DNA of 7,273 nucleotides from NCBI GenBank assembly GCA_021157505.1, contig JAGGWI010000228.1:1-7273 (forward strand). The letters are read 5' to 3'. The translations under genes and the position numbers were made by a program. The first letter of the stretch is position 1. Each line of letters begins with the position of its first letter. Shown here one piece after another: positions 1 through 6,029 of the stretch. Origin of the DNA: Desulfuromusa sp. Its GTDB lineage: Bacteria; Desulfobacterota; Desulfuromonadia; Desulfuromonadales; Geopsychrobacteraceae. The notes beneath the pieces are model-generated. The model was given only the letters and a program-made list of their open reading frames with translations, made no database searches and had not been told where the DNA came from.

Positions 1-1038
1 GTACGTCTTGATCCGTTTCCAGCTGTGTGCCAGCCCTTCCGGCTCGAAGATCAGAAAGAGAATGATCGCCAGACCGATCGACATCTCCTTGATGTAGGCG
101 AGGGACTGAATGAGGTCGGGCGCCATGCCGCTGAACAGATGCACCCCCCAGGTCATCACCTCGGGCAGCAACACCATGAAAATGACGCCGAGGAGGGTAC
201 CGTAGATCGATCCGAGCCCGCCGATAATAATCATCGCCAAGAACTGAATTGAAAGGATGATGGTGAACCCCTCAACAGAGACAAATCCGAGATAGTGTCC
301 GAACAGGGCGCCACCGATACCGGCGTAAAGAGCCGATAGCCCGAACGATGTCACCCGGTACCAGGTCAGGTTGATCCCCATGATCTCTGCCGAAAGGTAG
401 TGATCACGCACCGCGATCAAGGCGCGGCCGTCACGAGAGCGAACCAGGTTCGAGGTGAAGGTGAACATCAGCACCACGTAGAACAGAACGACATAGAAAT
501 AGCTTTGATCGGTATCAAAGGTCATACCAAAAATCGTCAAGTACTCGGCCATCGCACCGGCTGATCCACCGGTAAACCAGTTGGCGCGGGCAAAAAAGTC
601 TTCGAGGATGAACTGCGAGGCAAGCGTCGCAATCGCCAGGTAGAGTCCCTTGATCCGCCCGGCAGGGATTCCGGCCAGCAGACCGACCAGCATGGTCAGG
701 AATCCGGCGAGCGGGATGGCGAAGAAAACCGGCACCCCGAGGGAATTATTGAGCCACGCTGAAGCAAAAGCGCCGAAACCGAAGAAGGCCGAATGGCCGA
801 GGGAAATCTGACCAGTGAAGCCGACCACCAGATTTAGTCCAAGTGCCGCAATGCCGTAGTAGCCGATCTGGATCATCAGATTGAGCATATAGGGGCTACC
901 GAACAAGGGGACAAACAACAAGGCGATGAGCAAAGTGATAACCAGATAACGTGTCACCGGCGTTGCGAAAATCGTCGTATCAGAAGCGTAGCTGGTGCGG
1001 AAATCACCGCACGGACGCATGGAACTACCGAGAGACAT
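1..1038 (-). CDS. livM: Branched-chain amino acid-type ABC transporter permease LivM (partial, 3' end outside window)
   Basis: Inner-membrane permease that would pair with LivH to form the transport channel of a Liv/HAAT-type ABC importer. My translation of the minus strand gives 346 residues with no stop, so the C-terminus lies beyond position 1. LivM proteins are usually about 320-360 residues, so only a short tail should be missing. Visible features are an N-terminal polar stretch (about 1-28), many hydrophobic segments from residue 31, the family motif GFTGQISLGHSAFFGFGA (73-90), the cytoplasmic coupling loop SRDGRALIAVRDH (201-213) leading into AEIMGI (217-222), and IIGGLGSIYG (271-280). 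The ATG at 1038 is 6 bp after the livH stop, with a distant AAAGGA as possible ribosome site. A second in-frame ATG at codon 7 (position 1020) matches where I recall some relatives starting, but it lacks a purine-rich site. Family assignment is firm; the exact start is less so. Confidence 0.93.
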   Translation of the reverse strand, partial: MSLGSSMRPCGDFRTSYASDTTIFATPVTRYLVITLLIALLFVPLFGSPYMLNLMIQIGYYGIAALGLNLVVGFTGQISLGHSAFFGFGAFASAWLNNSLGVPVFFAIPLAGFLTMLVGLLAGIPAGRIKGLYLAIATLASQFILEDFFARANWFTGGSAGAMAEYLTIFGMTFDTDQSYFYVVLFYVVLMFTFTSNLVRSRDGRALIAVRDHYLSAEIMGINLTWYRVTSFGLSALYAGIGGALFGHYLGFVSVEGFTIILSIQFLAMIIIGGLGSIYGTLLGVIFMVLLPEVMTWGVHLFSGMAPDLIQSLAYIKEMSIGLAIILFLIFEPEGLAHSWKRIKTY

Positions 1039-1044
1039 GGAGCA

Positions 1045-1938
1045 TCAAATCCTTTCAATATCCTTGGTGCCGAACAGCCCGTAAGGCTTGATCATCAGGA
1101 TGATCACCAATGCGTAAAAAGGTGCGATGGTGTAGAGATTACCGATATGCAACCACTGGCTGTCAACAAACTCGGCCACATTTTCCAACACCCCAATGAT
1201 CAGTCCGCCGACCACCGCACCTACGATCGAATCGAGGCCTCCCAGGATCACCACCGGAAAAACTTTGATACCGAAAAACGACAGAGCCGAAGATACCCCG
1301 TTGACCATACCGATAACGATACCAGCCAGTGCTGAGACTACTGCTGAAATTGCCCAGGAGGCGGCAAACACCGACTTGACCGAAATGCCAAGGCTTTGAG
1401 CAACCTGTTGATCGAAAGCTGTGGCACGCATCGCCAGGCCGGTTTTCGTATACTTGAAAAAATAGTAGAAGGCGATCATGATCAGAACGGAGATAATCAT
1501 GCTCAGAATATAAGCGGTCTGCACCTGCATCCCCAGTACGTTGATGCTCTCGGTTTCAAACACCTGCGGGTAGCTCTTGGTCTCATGCCCGAAGAGCAGG
1601 CCCATCAGCGCCTGAAAGAACATCGACAGGCCGATGGTGACCATGATCACCGAGATGATCGGCTCACCGATCAGCGGGCGCAACACGATCGTCTGCAGGG
1701 CGATGCCGAAGATCACCATGAACGCAAGGGTCAAGGGAAAGCCAAACCAGAACGGCAGCTCAAATTTCACCAGCAGCCACCAACAGGTCCAAGCGCCGAT
1801 AAGGAGAAATTCGCCCTGAGCAAAATTGACCACCCGGGTCGACTTGTAGATCAACACAAAGCACATCGCCACCACACCGTAAAGGGTGCCGACAATGATG
1901 CCGTTGACGACCAGTTGTAACAGCAGTTCTGTATTCAT
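1045..1938 (-). CDS. livH: Branched-chain amino acid-type ABC transporter permease LivH
   Basis: Second inner-membrane permease of the Liv-type importer, 297 residues, normal for LivH. The longest frame opens 28 codons further upstream, but those residues are polar and unlike LivH. The ATG at 1938 has GGAG 8 nt upstream and starts with MNTELLLQLVVNG, a typical LivH N-terminus, so it was chosen. Diagnostic segments are VVNFAQGEFLLIGA (36-49), the coupling loop RATAFDQQVAQSLGI (171-185) that should contact the ATPase, and ILGGLDSIVGAVVGG (231-245). Most of the rest is hydrophobic, suggesting about eight membrane spans. It is the third gene of the visible operon, 150 bp after the acyl-CoA synthetase and 6 bp before livM. 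The gap upstream carries the repeat arrays described separately, so permease expression may be controlled apart from the two upstream genes. The substrate cannot be deduced from the permease alone. Confidence 0.95.
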   Translation of the reverse strand: MNTELLLQLVVNGIIVGTLYGVVAMCFVLIYKSTRVVNFAQGEFLLIGAWTCWWLLVKFELPFWFGFPLTLAFMVIFGIALQTIVLRPLIGEPIISVIMVTIGLSMFFQALMGLLFGHETKSYPQVFETESINVLGMQVQTAYILSMIISVLIMIAFYYFFKYTKTGLAMRATAFDQQVAQSLGISVKSVFAASWAISAVVSALAGIVIGMVNGVSSALSFFGIKVFPVVILGGLDSIVGAVVGGLIIGVLENVAEFVDSQWLHIGNLYTIAPFYALVIILMIKPYGLFGTKDIERI

Positions 1939-1962
1939 CCAGCTATCTCCAAAATTAAACCA

Positions 1963-2017
1963 TTTAACATCAAAGGCCTTTTGCCGCTGATACAGTCTGA
2001 TAAGGTCTGATGTTAAA
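1963..2017 (-). repeat. 10-bp inverted repeat upstream of livH
   Basis: TTTAACATCA at 1963-1972 is the exact reverse complement of TGATGTTAAA at 2008-2017, with 35 bp between. In the livH transcript this could form a 10-bp stem ending about 12 nt before the GGAG ribosome site (1947-1950). The right arm overlaps the left array of 10-bp repeats by its third unit, so this hairpin and the longer-range pairing described for 1983-2076 cannot both form fully. The arms are AT-rich, so the stem would be weak. An mRNA stability or translation role is only inferred. Confidence 0.4.
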
Positions 2018-2076
2018 ACCAAAAAAATGGTCCATAGCCTTTGATCTATCAGATTTGATCAGATCTTATCTGCGGC
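1983..2076. promoter_or_regulatory. Two facing arrays of 10-bp repeats, candidate operator or structured leader before livH
   Basis: On the plus strand GCCGC (1983-1987) is followed by three 10-bp units: TGATACAGTC (1988-1997), TGATAAGGTC (1998-2007) and TGATGTTAAA (2008-2017). On the minus strand GCCGC (2076-2072) is followed by AGATAAGATC (2071-2062), TGATCAAATC (2061-2052) and TGATAGATCA (2051-2042). The arrays face each other across 24 bp containing ACCA, six A and TGGT. Within them, 1999-2011 and 2058-2070 pair at 12 of 13 positions. A 10-bp period places each unit on the same face of the helix, as expected for cooperative binding by a regulator. The element lies wholly between the synthetase stop (2089) and the livH start (1938). 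I could not pick out a convincing sigma70 promoter in this gap. The structure is directly visible; an operator function is inference. Confidence 0.5.
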
Positions 2077-2088
2077 TAATAACAGCTT

Positions 2089-4014
2089 TTAAGTATTTAC
2101 TATGTCGCTTGCCAGTTCAACTACCCGTAACGAGGTTTTTACCCGTGAAGTGGTGCCATCCTGAAAAGTAATCGTGGTATCAACCGGAATCGATTCGGCG
2201 TCGCTGTAGAGACCGGTGATAATGTCGCTGTAAACCTCACGAATTACTCCGCGACGTACCTTCCGGGTACGAGTCAGTTCACCGTCGTCGGCATCGAGTT
2301 GCTTGTAGAGCAACAGGAACTTCTTAATCCGATGTGCCTCTGGAAGGGCGGCATTCACCACCTCGACTTCGTTCCGGATTCGTTCGTAAACTGCATCCTG
2401 AGCCGAAAGATTGATGTAGTTAGTAAACGCAATGCTGCGCTTTTCAGCCCACTTGGCAACAATATCAAAACGGATACAAATCATTGCGGTCAAAAACGGC
2501 TGCTTGTGACCAAGCACCACCACCTCGGCAATAAATGGGGAGAATTTGAGCTTGTTCTCAATAAACTGCGGCGAAAAACGGTTGCCACACCCGGTGACAG
2601 CGATATCGCTGATGCGATCAATGACCACCAAATGGCCATTTTCTTTCTTGAAGTAACCAGCATCACCGGTACTCATCCAGCCCTCGGCATCGACACAGTC
2701 TCGGGTCGCTTCAGCGTTTTTATAGTAGCCGCTGAACATCCCCGGGTTGCGGGCGATAATCTCACCAACCCCGTTCTCATCCGGGTTGTCGATGCGGACA
2801 TCGCTCCCCTCGAAGGGGACTCCGACGCTGTCATAGTCGACATCATCGGCGGCGTGAATGGTGTAGGCACCAACGAGTTCGGTCTGACCGTAGATCTGGC
2901 GCAGCGGCACTCCCATCGAAAGAAAAAACTTGAAAGTATCGGGGCCAAGCGCCGCACCGCCAGTCGCAGCAGAGCGCAGGTTGCTAAAACCAAGGCGATC
3001 TTTAAGCGGTTTAAATATCAGCCAGTAAGCTAACTTCGATGGTTTGCCGGTCTGTTTAAAACTTTTGATCGCCCGCCGGATACTGAACTGGTAGATCCAA
3101 CGTTTAAACGGCGAGGCATCCATCATTCGTGCCTGCACGTCGGCAGCCAACGATTCCCAGACCCGTGGTGCCAGCAGCACGAAGTGGGGACCGATCTCAC
3201 GCAGATCTTCCATCTGGGTCTCGGGTTCTTCGACGAAGTTAACCACCATGCGTGCCATGAGCGCCTGGCAGACGGCATAAACTTGTTCCATAATCCAAGG
3301 CAGTGGCAACACCGAGACGTAGTTGTCACCCGGTTGGCGGGGGTCGGCCTGCAGATAGTGGACACAATGTTTCAGCATTGCTCCTGCCTGCAGCATTGCC
3401 AGCTTCGGTTTGCCGGTCGTGCCAGATGTGGGGCACAAAATAGCAGTATCCTTGCCGTTACCAGAGTCGATTAATTGCCGGTAGGCTTCGGGGTTAGCCT
3501 CATGCTGGGCAGCTCCACGCTGCTGTAACTCTTCGAAGCTCAGCAGGCGAGGGTCGTCATATTTGCGCATACCACGCGGGTCGCTATAGATAATATGTTC
3601 AACGCAGGGGCATAGCTCGGTGATCTCAAGAACCTTGTCGACCTGCTCCTCATCCTCGGCGAGAATGACCCGAGCCCCGGCATAATTGATCAGGTAGGCA
3701 ACTTCTTTGTTGAGCGAATCCTGATAGATGCCGAAGATCATGCCGCCGACAGCTTGTACGCCGATCTCCCCAGCGACCCATTCAGGACGGTTGTCGCCGA
3801 TCAAACCAGCAGCATCTCCCTTTCTAAGTCCAAGCTCTTTGAGCCCGAGGGCAATGTTGCGTACCAGCTGTTGGTAATCGGCCCAAGTCAATTCCTTCCA
3901 GACACCAAAAGCTTTCTCACGCATGGCGATCTCATTGGGCCACCACTCAGCATTGTAGGCAAGCAACTTGGGAAAGGTATCGTAGAGCGAAACATCCGGG
4001 TGGACACGATTCAT
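2089..4014 (-). CDS. AMP-forming long-chain acyl-CoA synthetase (ANL superfamily) in a Liv operon
   Basis: Predicted to activate a carboxylic acid with ATP to an acyl-adenylate and then form the acyl-CoA thioester in the cytoplasm. The 641 residues fit bacterial long-chain (FadD15-like) synthetases. Motifs in order are the phosphate-binding loop PTSGTTGKPK (195-204), adenine-binding YGQTEL (375-380), STGD (448-451), the hinge region DRISDIAVTGCGNRFSPQFIE (466-486, with D467 replaced by an R-I-S-D context at 467-470), and GELTRTRKVRR (578-588) with K585 as the expected adenylation lysine. The start at 4014 overlaps the livG stop by one base (TGATG) and has a near-perfect ribosome site, GAGGAGGT, 6 nt upstream, so the two are translationally coupled. 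Placement between the ATPase and permease genes suggests that the imported compound is the acid this enzyme activates. The class is clear; the chain length or aromatic nature of the substrate is not. Confidence 0.93.
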   Translation of the reverse strand: MNRVHPDVSLYDTFPKLLAYNAEWWPNEIAMREKAFGVWKELTWADYQQLVRNIALGLKELGLRKGDAAGLIGDNRPEWVAGEIGVQAVGGMIFGIYQDSLNKEVAYLINYAGARVILAEDEEQVDKVLEITELCPCVEHIIYSDPRGMRKYDDPRLLSFEELQQRGAAQHEANPEAYRQLIDSGNGKDTAILCPTSGTTGKPKLAMLQAGAMLKHCVHYLQADPRQPGDNYVSVLPLPWIMEQVYAVCQALMARMVVNFVEEPETQMEDLREIGPHFVLLAPRVWESLAADVQARMMDASPFKRWIYQFSIRRAIKSFKQTGKPSKLAYWLIFKPLKDRLGFSNLRSAATGGAALGPDTFKFFLSMGVPLRQIYGQTELVGAYTIHAADDVDYDSVGVPFEGSDVRIDNPDENGVGEIIARNPGMFSGYYKNAEATRDCVDAEGWMSTGDAGYFKKENGHLVVIDRISDIAVTGCGNRFSPQFIENKLKFSPFIAEVVVLGHKQPFLTAMICIRFDIVAKWAEKRSIAFTNYINLSAQDAVYERIRNEVEVVNAALPEAHRIKKFLLLYKQLDADDGELTRTRKVRRGVIREVYSDIITGLYSDAESIPVDTTITFQDGTTSRVKTSLRVVELASDIVNT

Positions 4015-4832
4015 CAGGCTACCTCCTCGGAAGCCGCTTCTTCACTGAGGGCATCATCATCTTCACCAAGGTAGGCCTTTTTGACCTGTTTATTGGCGAG
4101 AATCTCTTCGGGGAGACCCGCAGCAATCAGTTTGCCGAAGTCAAGCACCATCACCCGGTGAGAGAGATCCATGACCACACCCATGTCGTGCTCAATCATC
4201 ACCACTGTCATTCCCCACTCCTCGTTGAGGTCAATGATGTAGCGAGCCATGTCTTCTTTCTCTTCGTGGTTCATACCGGCCATCGGTTCGTCGAGTAGAA
4301 TCAGGTCCGGTTTGAGGGCAATGGCGCGAGCCAGTTCGACCCGTTTGCGCAGCCCATAGGAGAGTGTACCGGCCTGAGCTTTGCGGATATGGGTGATCTC
4401 CAGAAAATCGATGATCTCCTCAACATGGCGACGATGTTCAAGCTCCTCGCGGCGGGCTCCGGTCAACCAGTACAGGCCACCGGTCAGAAAATTGTTTTTC
4501 AACAGGTGATGGCGACCGACCATTATATTGTCGAGCACCGACATATGATTAAACAGGGCAAGGTTCTGAAAGGTACGACCAATGCCGAGATGGCAGCGTT
4601 TATTTGGTTTCAGGTTGGTGATCTCGCTGCCACGAAAGTGAATCTCACCGACTTGGGGATGGTAGCGGCCGGAAATGCAATTGAGCATCGAGGTTTTACC
4701 AGCTCCGTTAGGCCCGATGATGGAAAAAAGCTCACCGGCTTCGACGTTGAAACTGACTCCCTGCAGGGCCTTGACACCACCGAAGGTGAGGGAGATGTTT
4801 TCTACTTGTAGCAGCGCAGCGTGATCGCTCAT
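4014..4832 (-). CDS. livG: Branched-chain amino acid-type ABC transporter ATP-binding protein LivG
   Basis: Cytoplasmic ATPase that powers the Liv-type importer, normally as a heterodimer with LivF, which is not in this window. The 272 residues are slightly longer than a typical LivG of about 255 because of an acidic tail (EDDDALSEEAASEEVA, 257-272). Visible motifs are Walker A GPNGAGKT (40-47), Q-loop Gln89 in TFQN, signature LSYGLRKR (157-164), Walker B LILLDEP (177-183) with catalytic Glu182, and the switch His215 in IEHDM. The signature reads LSYG rather than LSGG, which is usual for this subfamily. The long insert between the Q-loop and signature (about 105-150) is also LivG-like. The ATG at 4832 has AGAGGA 7 nt upstream. 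It is the first gene of the operon, behind the promoter candidate at 4909-4937, and its TGA overlaps the ATG of the acyl-CoA synthetase by one base. Confidence 0.95.
   Translation of the reverse strand: MSDHAALLQVENISLTFGGVKALQGVSFNVEAGELFSIIGPNGAGKTSMLNCISGRYHPQVGEIHFRGSEITNLKPNKRCHLGIGRTFQNLALFNHMSVLDNIMVGRHHLLKNNFLTGGLYWLTGARREELEHRRHVEEIIDFLEITHIRKAQAGTLSYGLRKRVELARAIALKPDLILLDEPMAGMNHEEKEDMARYIIDLNEEWGMTVVMIEHDMGVVMDLSHRVMVLDFGKLIAAGLPEEILANKQVKKAYLGEDDDALSEEAASEEVA
4021..4028 (-). promoter_or_regulatory. Strong ribosome-binding site inside the livG tail for the acyl-CoA synthetase
   Basis: GAGGAGGT, close to the full anti-16S consensus, sits 6 nt before the ATG at 4014 and lies within the last codons of livG. 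Together with the TGATG stop-start overlap it supports efficient, coupled translation of the ligase and fixes its start codon. Confidence 0.8.
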
Positions 4833-4865
4833 GCAAATTTCCTCTGAAATTGGTCATATCTGGGG

Positions 4866-4889
4866 GGAGAATCTTGCAGGATCTTCTCC
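4866..4889 (-). other. Small hairpin in the livG 5' leader
   Basis: GGAGAA (4866-4871) and TTCTCC (4884-4889) can pair as a 6-bp stem around a 12-nt loop in the presumed untranslated leader of livG, between the promoter candidate and the start codon. There is no T-tract after it in the direction of transcription, so it does not look like an intrinsic terminator. It may be a stability element or chance. Confidence 0.3.
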
Positions 4890-4905
4890 GAGCAAAAAAT
4901 GCAGA

Positions 4906-4918
4906 CTGATATTATCAG
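4906..4918. promoter_or_regulatory. 13-bp palindrome overlapping the livG -10 box, candidate operator
   Basis: CTGATATTATCAG is a perfect 6-bp inverted repeat around one central base. It covers the whole presumed -10 element of the livG promoter. A second 9-bp palindrome, AGTCAGACT (4925-4933), lies in the spacer and touches the -35. GTCTGAT recurs at 4995-5001. Binding here would block RNA polymerase, so repression is the simplest reading. The regulator is unknown. Confidence 0.4.
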
Positions 4919-4937
4919 CCTACCAGTCAGACTTCAA
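4909..4937 (-). promoter_or_regulatory. Candidate sigma70 promoter of the liv-acyl-CoA synthetase operon
   Basis: On the minus strand, TTGAAG (4937-4932) is followed after 17 bp by TAATAT (4914-4909). Each box matches the sigma70 consensus at four of six positions. GATAAT, two bases nearer, is an alternative -10 with five matches but a 15-bp spacer. An AT-rich stretch lies upstream of the -35. Transcription would start near 4902 and leave a leader of about 70 nt before livG. No terminator was seen between dsbC and here, so read-through from dsbC is also possible. Confidence 0.5.
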
Positions 4938-5054
4938 GGATTTTATAACGCTGTTTTGTTTTTTAGGTATATCACCAAGGCGTAAACGGGTTGAGTCTGA
5001 TTGCAATGCTTTGAGGAAAAACGGTTAAAGACCACACACCTCTACAATTCCCTG

Positions 5055-5819
5055 CTATTTGGCCGGGGCAGCCTGGTTCTCGCCGATAAGTTTTAGTAGC
5101 TCATCCAGGGAGCGGTATCCGGGAGAAATCTTTCCGTTAGGAAGAATAAGTGTCGGAGTGCCGCGAATCCCCAATTTCTGAGCCAATTTCAAATTTTCCT
5201 CAATTGCATCTGTTTCGCAACTTGGTTCAGGTAATGACTGTCCCGCAAATGCCATTTCAAGTTGTTCCATTGATTTGTTGCAAATAATTGTCTGAGAAAT
5301 TTTCTTGGAACTTTTTTTGAGGGGAATCAGTTTCGTATGGAATGCGAGGTCTGGATTTGCCTTGACCGCTTCATGCAGCACTTTGTGAAGTTTACTGCAG
5401 TAGGGGCAATGGGGGTCGGTGAAAACGACAATCTGTTGGGTTGCATCGGGGTTGCCAAGCGTTAACGCATCATCAAGAGGAATGTTTGTGGTGTCGACAG
5501 GATTCAACCGCTGGTAATGTTCTTCGGTCAAATTTTTGCGATCCTTAATCCGGATAATATTTCCGGTAAACAGGTATAAACCATCGCCATCTAGGTAGAT
5601 GGGTACATTTTTATCTTGCATTTTCATAGTAACGAGATAAAGCCCGGGGATCTCTGCGGGTTCGACAGATAATACCTCCCCTTGAATTCCTCGCAGCGCT
5701 TCGATTGCTGCTGCTTTAGTCAATGGCTGAGGTTCGGTTTGTTGATGACTACTGCCTGCGGCATATGCTGGCAGTGAATTTAGTAGTATGAACAAGAATA
5801 AAGGTAAGGCTAGGCGCAT
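5055..5819 (-). CDS. Periplasmic DsbC-family disulfide isomerase / thiol oxidoreductase
   Basis: Predicted to rearrange or reduce disulfides in exported proteins. The 254 residues begin with a clear signal peptide: a hydrophobic stretch at 2-16 and likely cleavage after AYA at 18-20. An N-terminal DsbC/G-type dimerisation domain spans about 30-110. A thioredoxin-fold domain follows with active site CPYC (138-141) in FTDPHCPYC, cis-proline loop GTPT (220-223), and a second cysteine pair (C180 and C201) at the position where DsbC has its structural disulfide. The active-site dipeptide is Pro-Tyr, whereas E. coli DsbC has Gly-Tyr. The ATG at 5819 has AGGAGA 5 nt upstream. It ends 222 bp before livG on the same strand and diverges from leuB. 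A partner such as DsbD is not in the window. DsbG-like or chaperone roles cannot be excluded, but DsbC-like is the best fit given the second cysteine pair. Confidence 0.88.
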   Translation of the reverse strand: MRLALPLFLFILLNSLPAYAAGSSHQQTEPQPLTKAAAIEALRGIQGEVLSVEPAEIPGLYLVTMKMQDKNVPIYLDGDGLYLFTGNIIRIKDRKNLTEEHYQRLNPVDTTNIPLDDALTLGNPDATQQIVVFTDPHCPYCSKLHKVLHEAVKANPDLAFHTKLIPLKKSSKKISQTIICNKSMEQLEMAFAGQSLPEPSCETDAIEENLKLAQKLGIRGTPTLILPNGKISPGYRSLDELLKLIGENQAAPAK

Positions 5820-5850
5820 GTAATTCTCCTGTTTTTAATCTTTCAGCTAG

Positions 5851-5877
5851 ATATTAAAATTGTTCGGAGCGGGACAA
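5851..5877 (-). promoter_or_regulatory. Weak candidate promoter for the DsbC-family gene
   Basis: On the minus strand TTGTCC (5877-5872) and TAATAT (5856-5851) could act as -35 and -10, but the spacer is only 15 bp and each box matches four of six consensus positions. The position, about 30 bp before the start codon, is plausible. No better candidate was seen. Confidence 0.25.
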
Positions 5878-5939
5878 TAACATACCTTCCGCTATCCTTC
5901 CAACCGGTTTGCCTTGTTGTTTTTATCGGGAAAAATGGT

Positions 5940-5968
5940 TTGACAAAAAAATCCCCTCTTTCTATAGT
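5940..5968 (+). promoter_or_regulatory. Near-consensus sigma70 promoter for leuB
   Basis: A perfect -35 TTGACA (5940-5945) is separated by 17 bp from TATAGT (5963-5968), which matches the -10 consensus at five of six positions. This is the strongest promoter in the window. Start of transcription is expected near 5975, giving a leader of roughly 50 nt before leuB. The direction and position show that leuB can be transcribed on its own, not only from an upstream leu gene. Confidence 0.75.
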
Positions 5969-5979
5969 TTAGCCGTTTT

Positions 5980-6007
5980 GCTCTCTGGATTGAGAGGGCT
6001 TTTGTTT
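5980..6007 (+). promoter_or_regulatory. Hairpin plus T-rich tract in the leuB leader, possible attenuator
   Basis: GCTCTC (5980-5985) can pair with GAGAG and GC (5992-5996 and 5998-5999, with a small G bulge) around the loop TGGATT, followed directly by TTTTGTTT (6000-6007). This resembles a weak intrinsic terminator between the leuB promoter and its start codon. The stem is short and imperfect, so strong termination is unlikely. An attenuation role is suggested only by position and by the leucine-rich frame that overlaps it. Confidence 0.3.
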
Positions 6008-6029
6008 AATTCTACGGGAGAAAATGGAT

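Noticed and set aside
1396..1920. 174-codon open frame on the plus strand opposite livH
   Set aside because: It is antisense to a clear LivH, is rich in His, Asp, Gln and Arg as expected from the reverse of a hydrophobic gene, and resembles no family I know.
1939..2022. A 28-codon N-terminal extension of livH reaching an ATG at 2022
   Set aside because: The extra residues are polar and unlike LivH, the region carries non-coding repeats, and the ATG at 1938 has a good GGAG site and a typical LivH N-terminus.
2041..2065. FNR/CRP-type operator (TTGAT with ATCAA)
   Set aside because: TTGAT occurs at 2041-2045, but the partner half site is not at the required 4-bp spacing; the 10-bp direct repetition explains the sequence better.
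2299..3033. 244-codon open frame on the plus strand opposite the acyl-CoA synthetase
   Set aside because: The minus-strand frame carries all synthetase motifs through this stretch; the plus-strand product shows no recognisable domain, so it is a shadow frame.
4389..4811. 140-codon open frame on the plus strand opposite livG
   Set aside because: It lies over the Walker A, signature and other conserved LivG motifs and has no recognisable domain of its own.
5885..5909. CCTTCC repeated 11 bp apart next to the palindrome AACCGGTT in the dsbC-leuB gap
   Set aside because: Could be an operator, but the units are too short and simple to support without comparative data.
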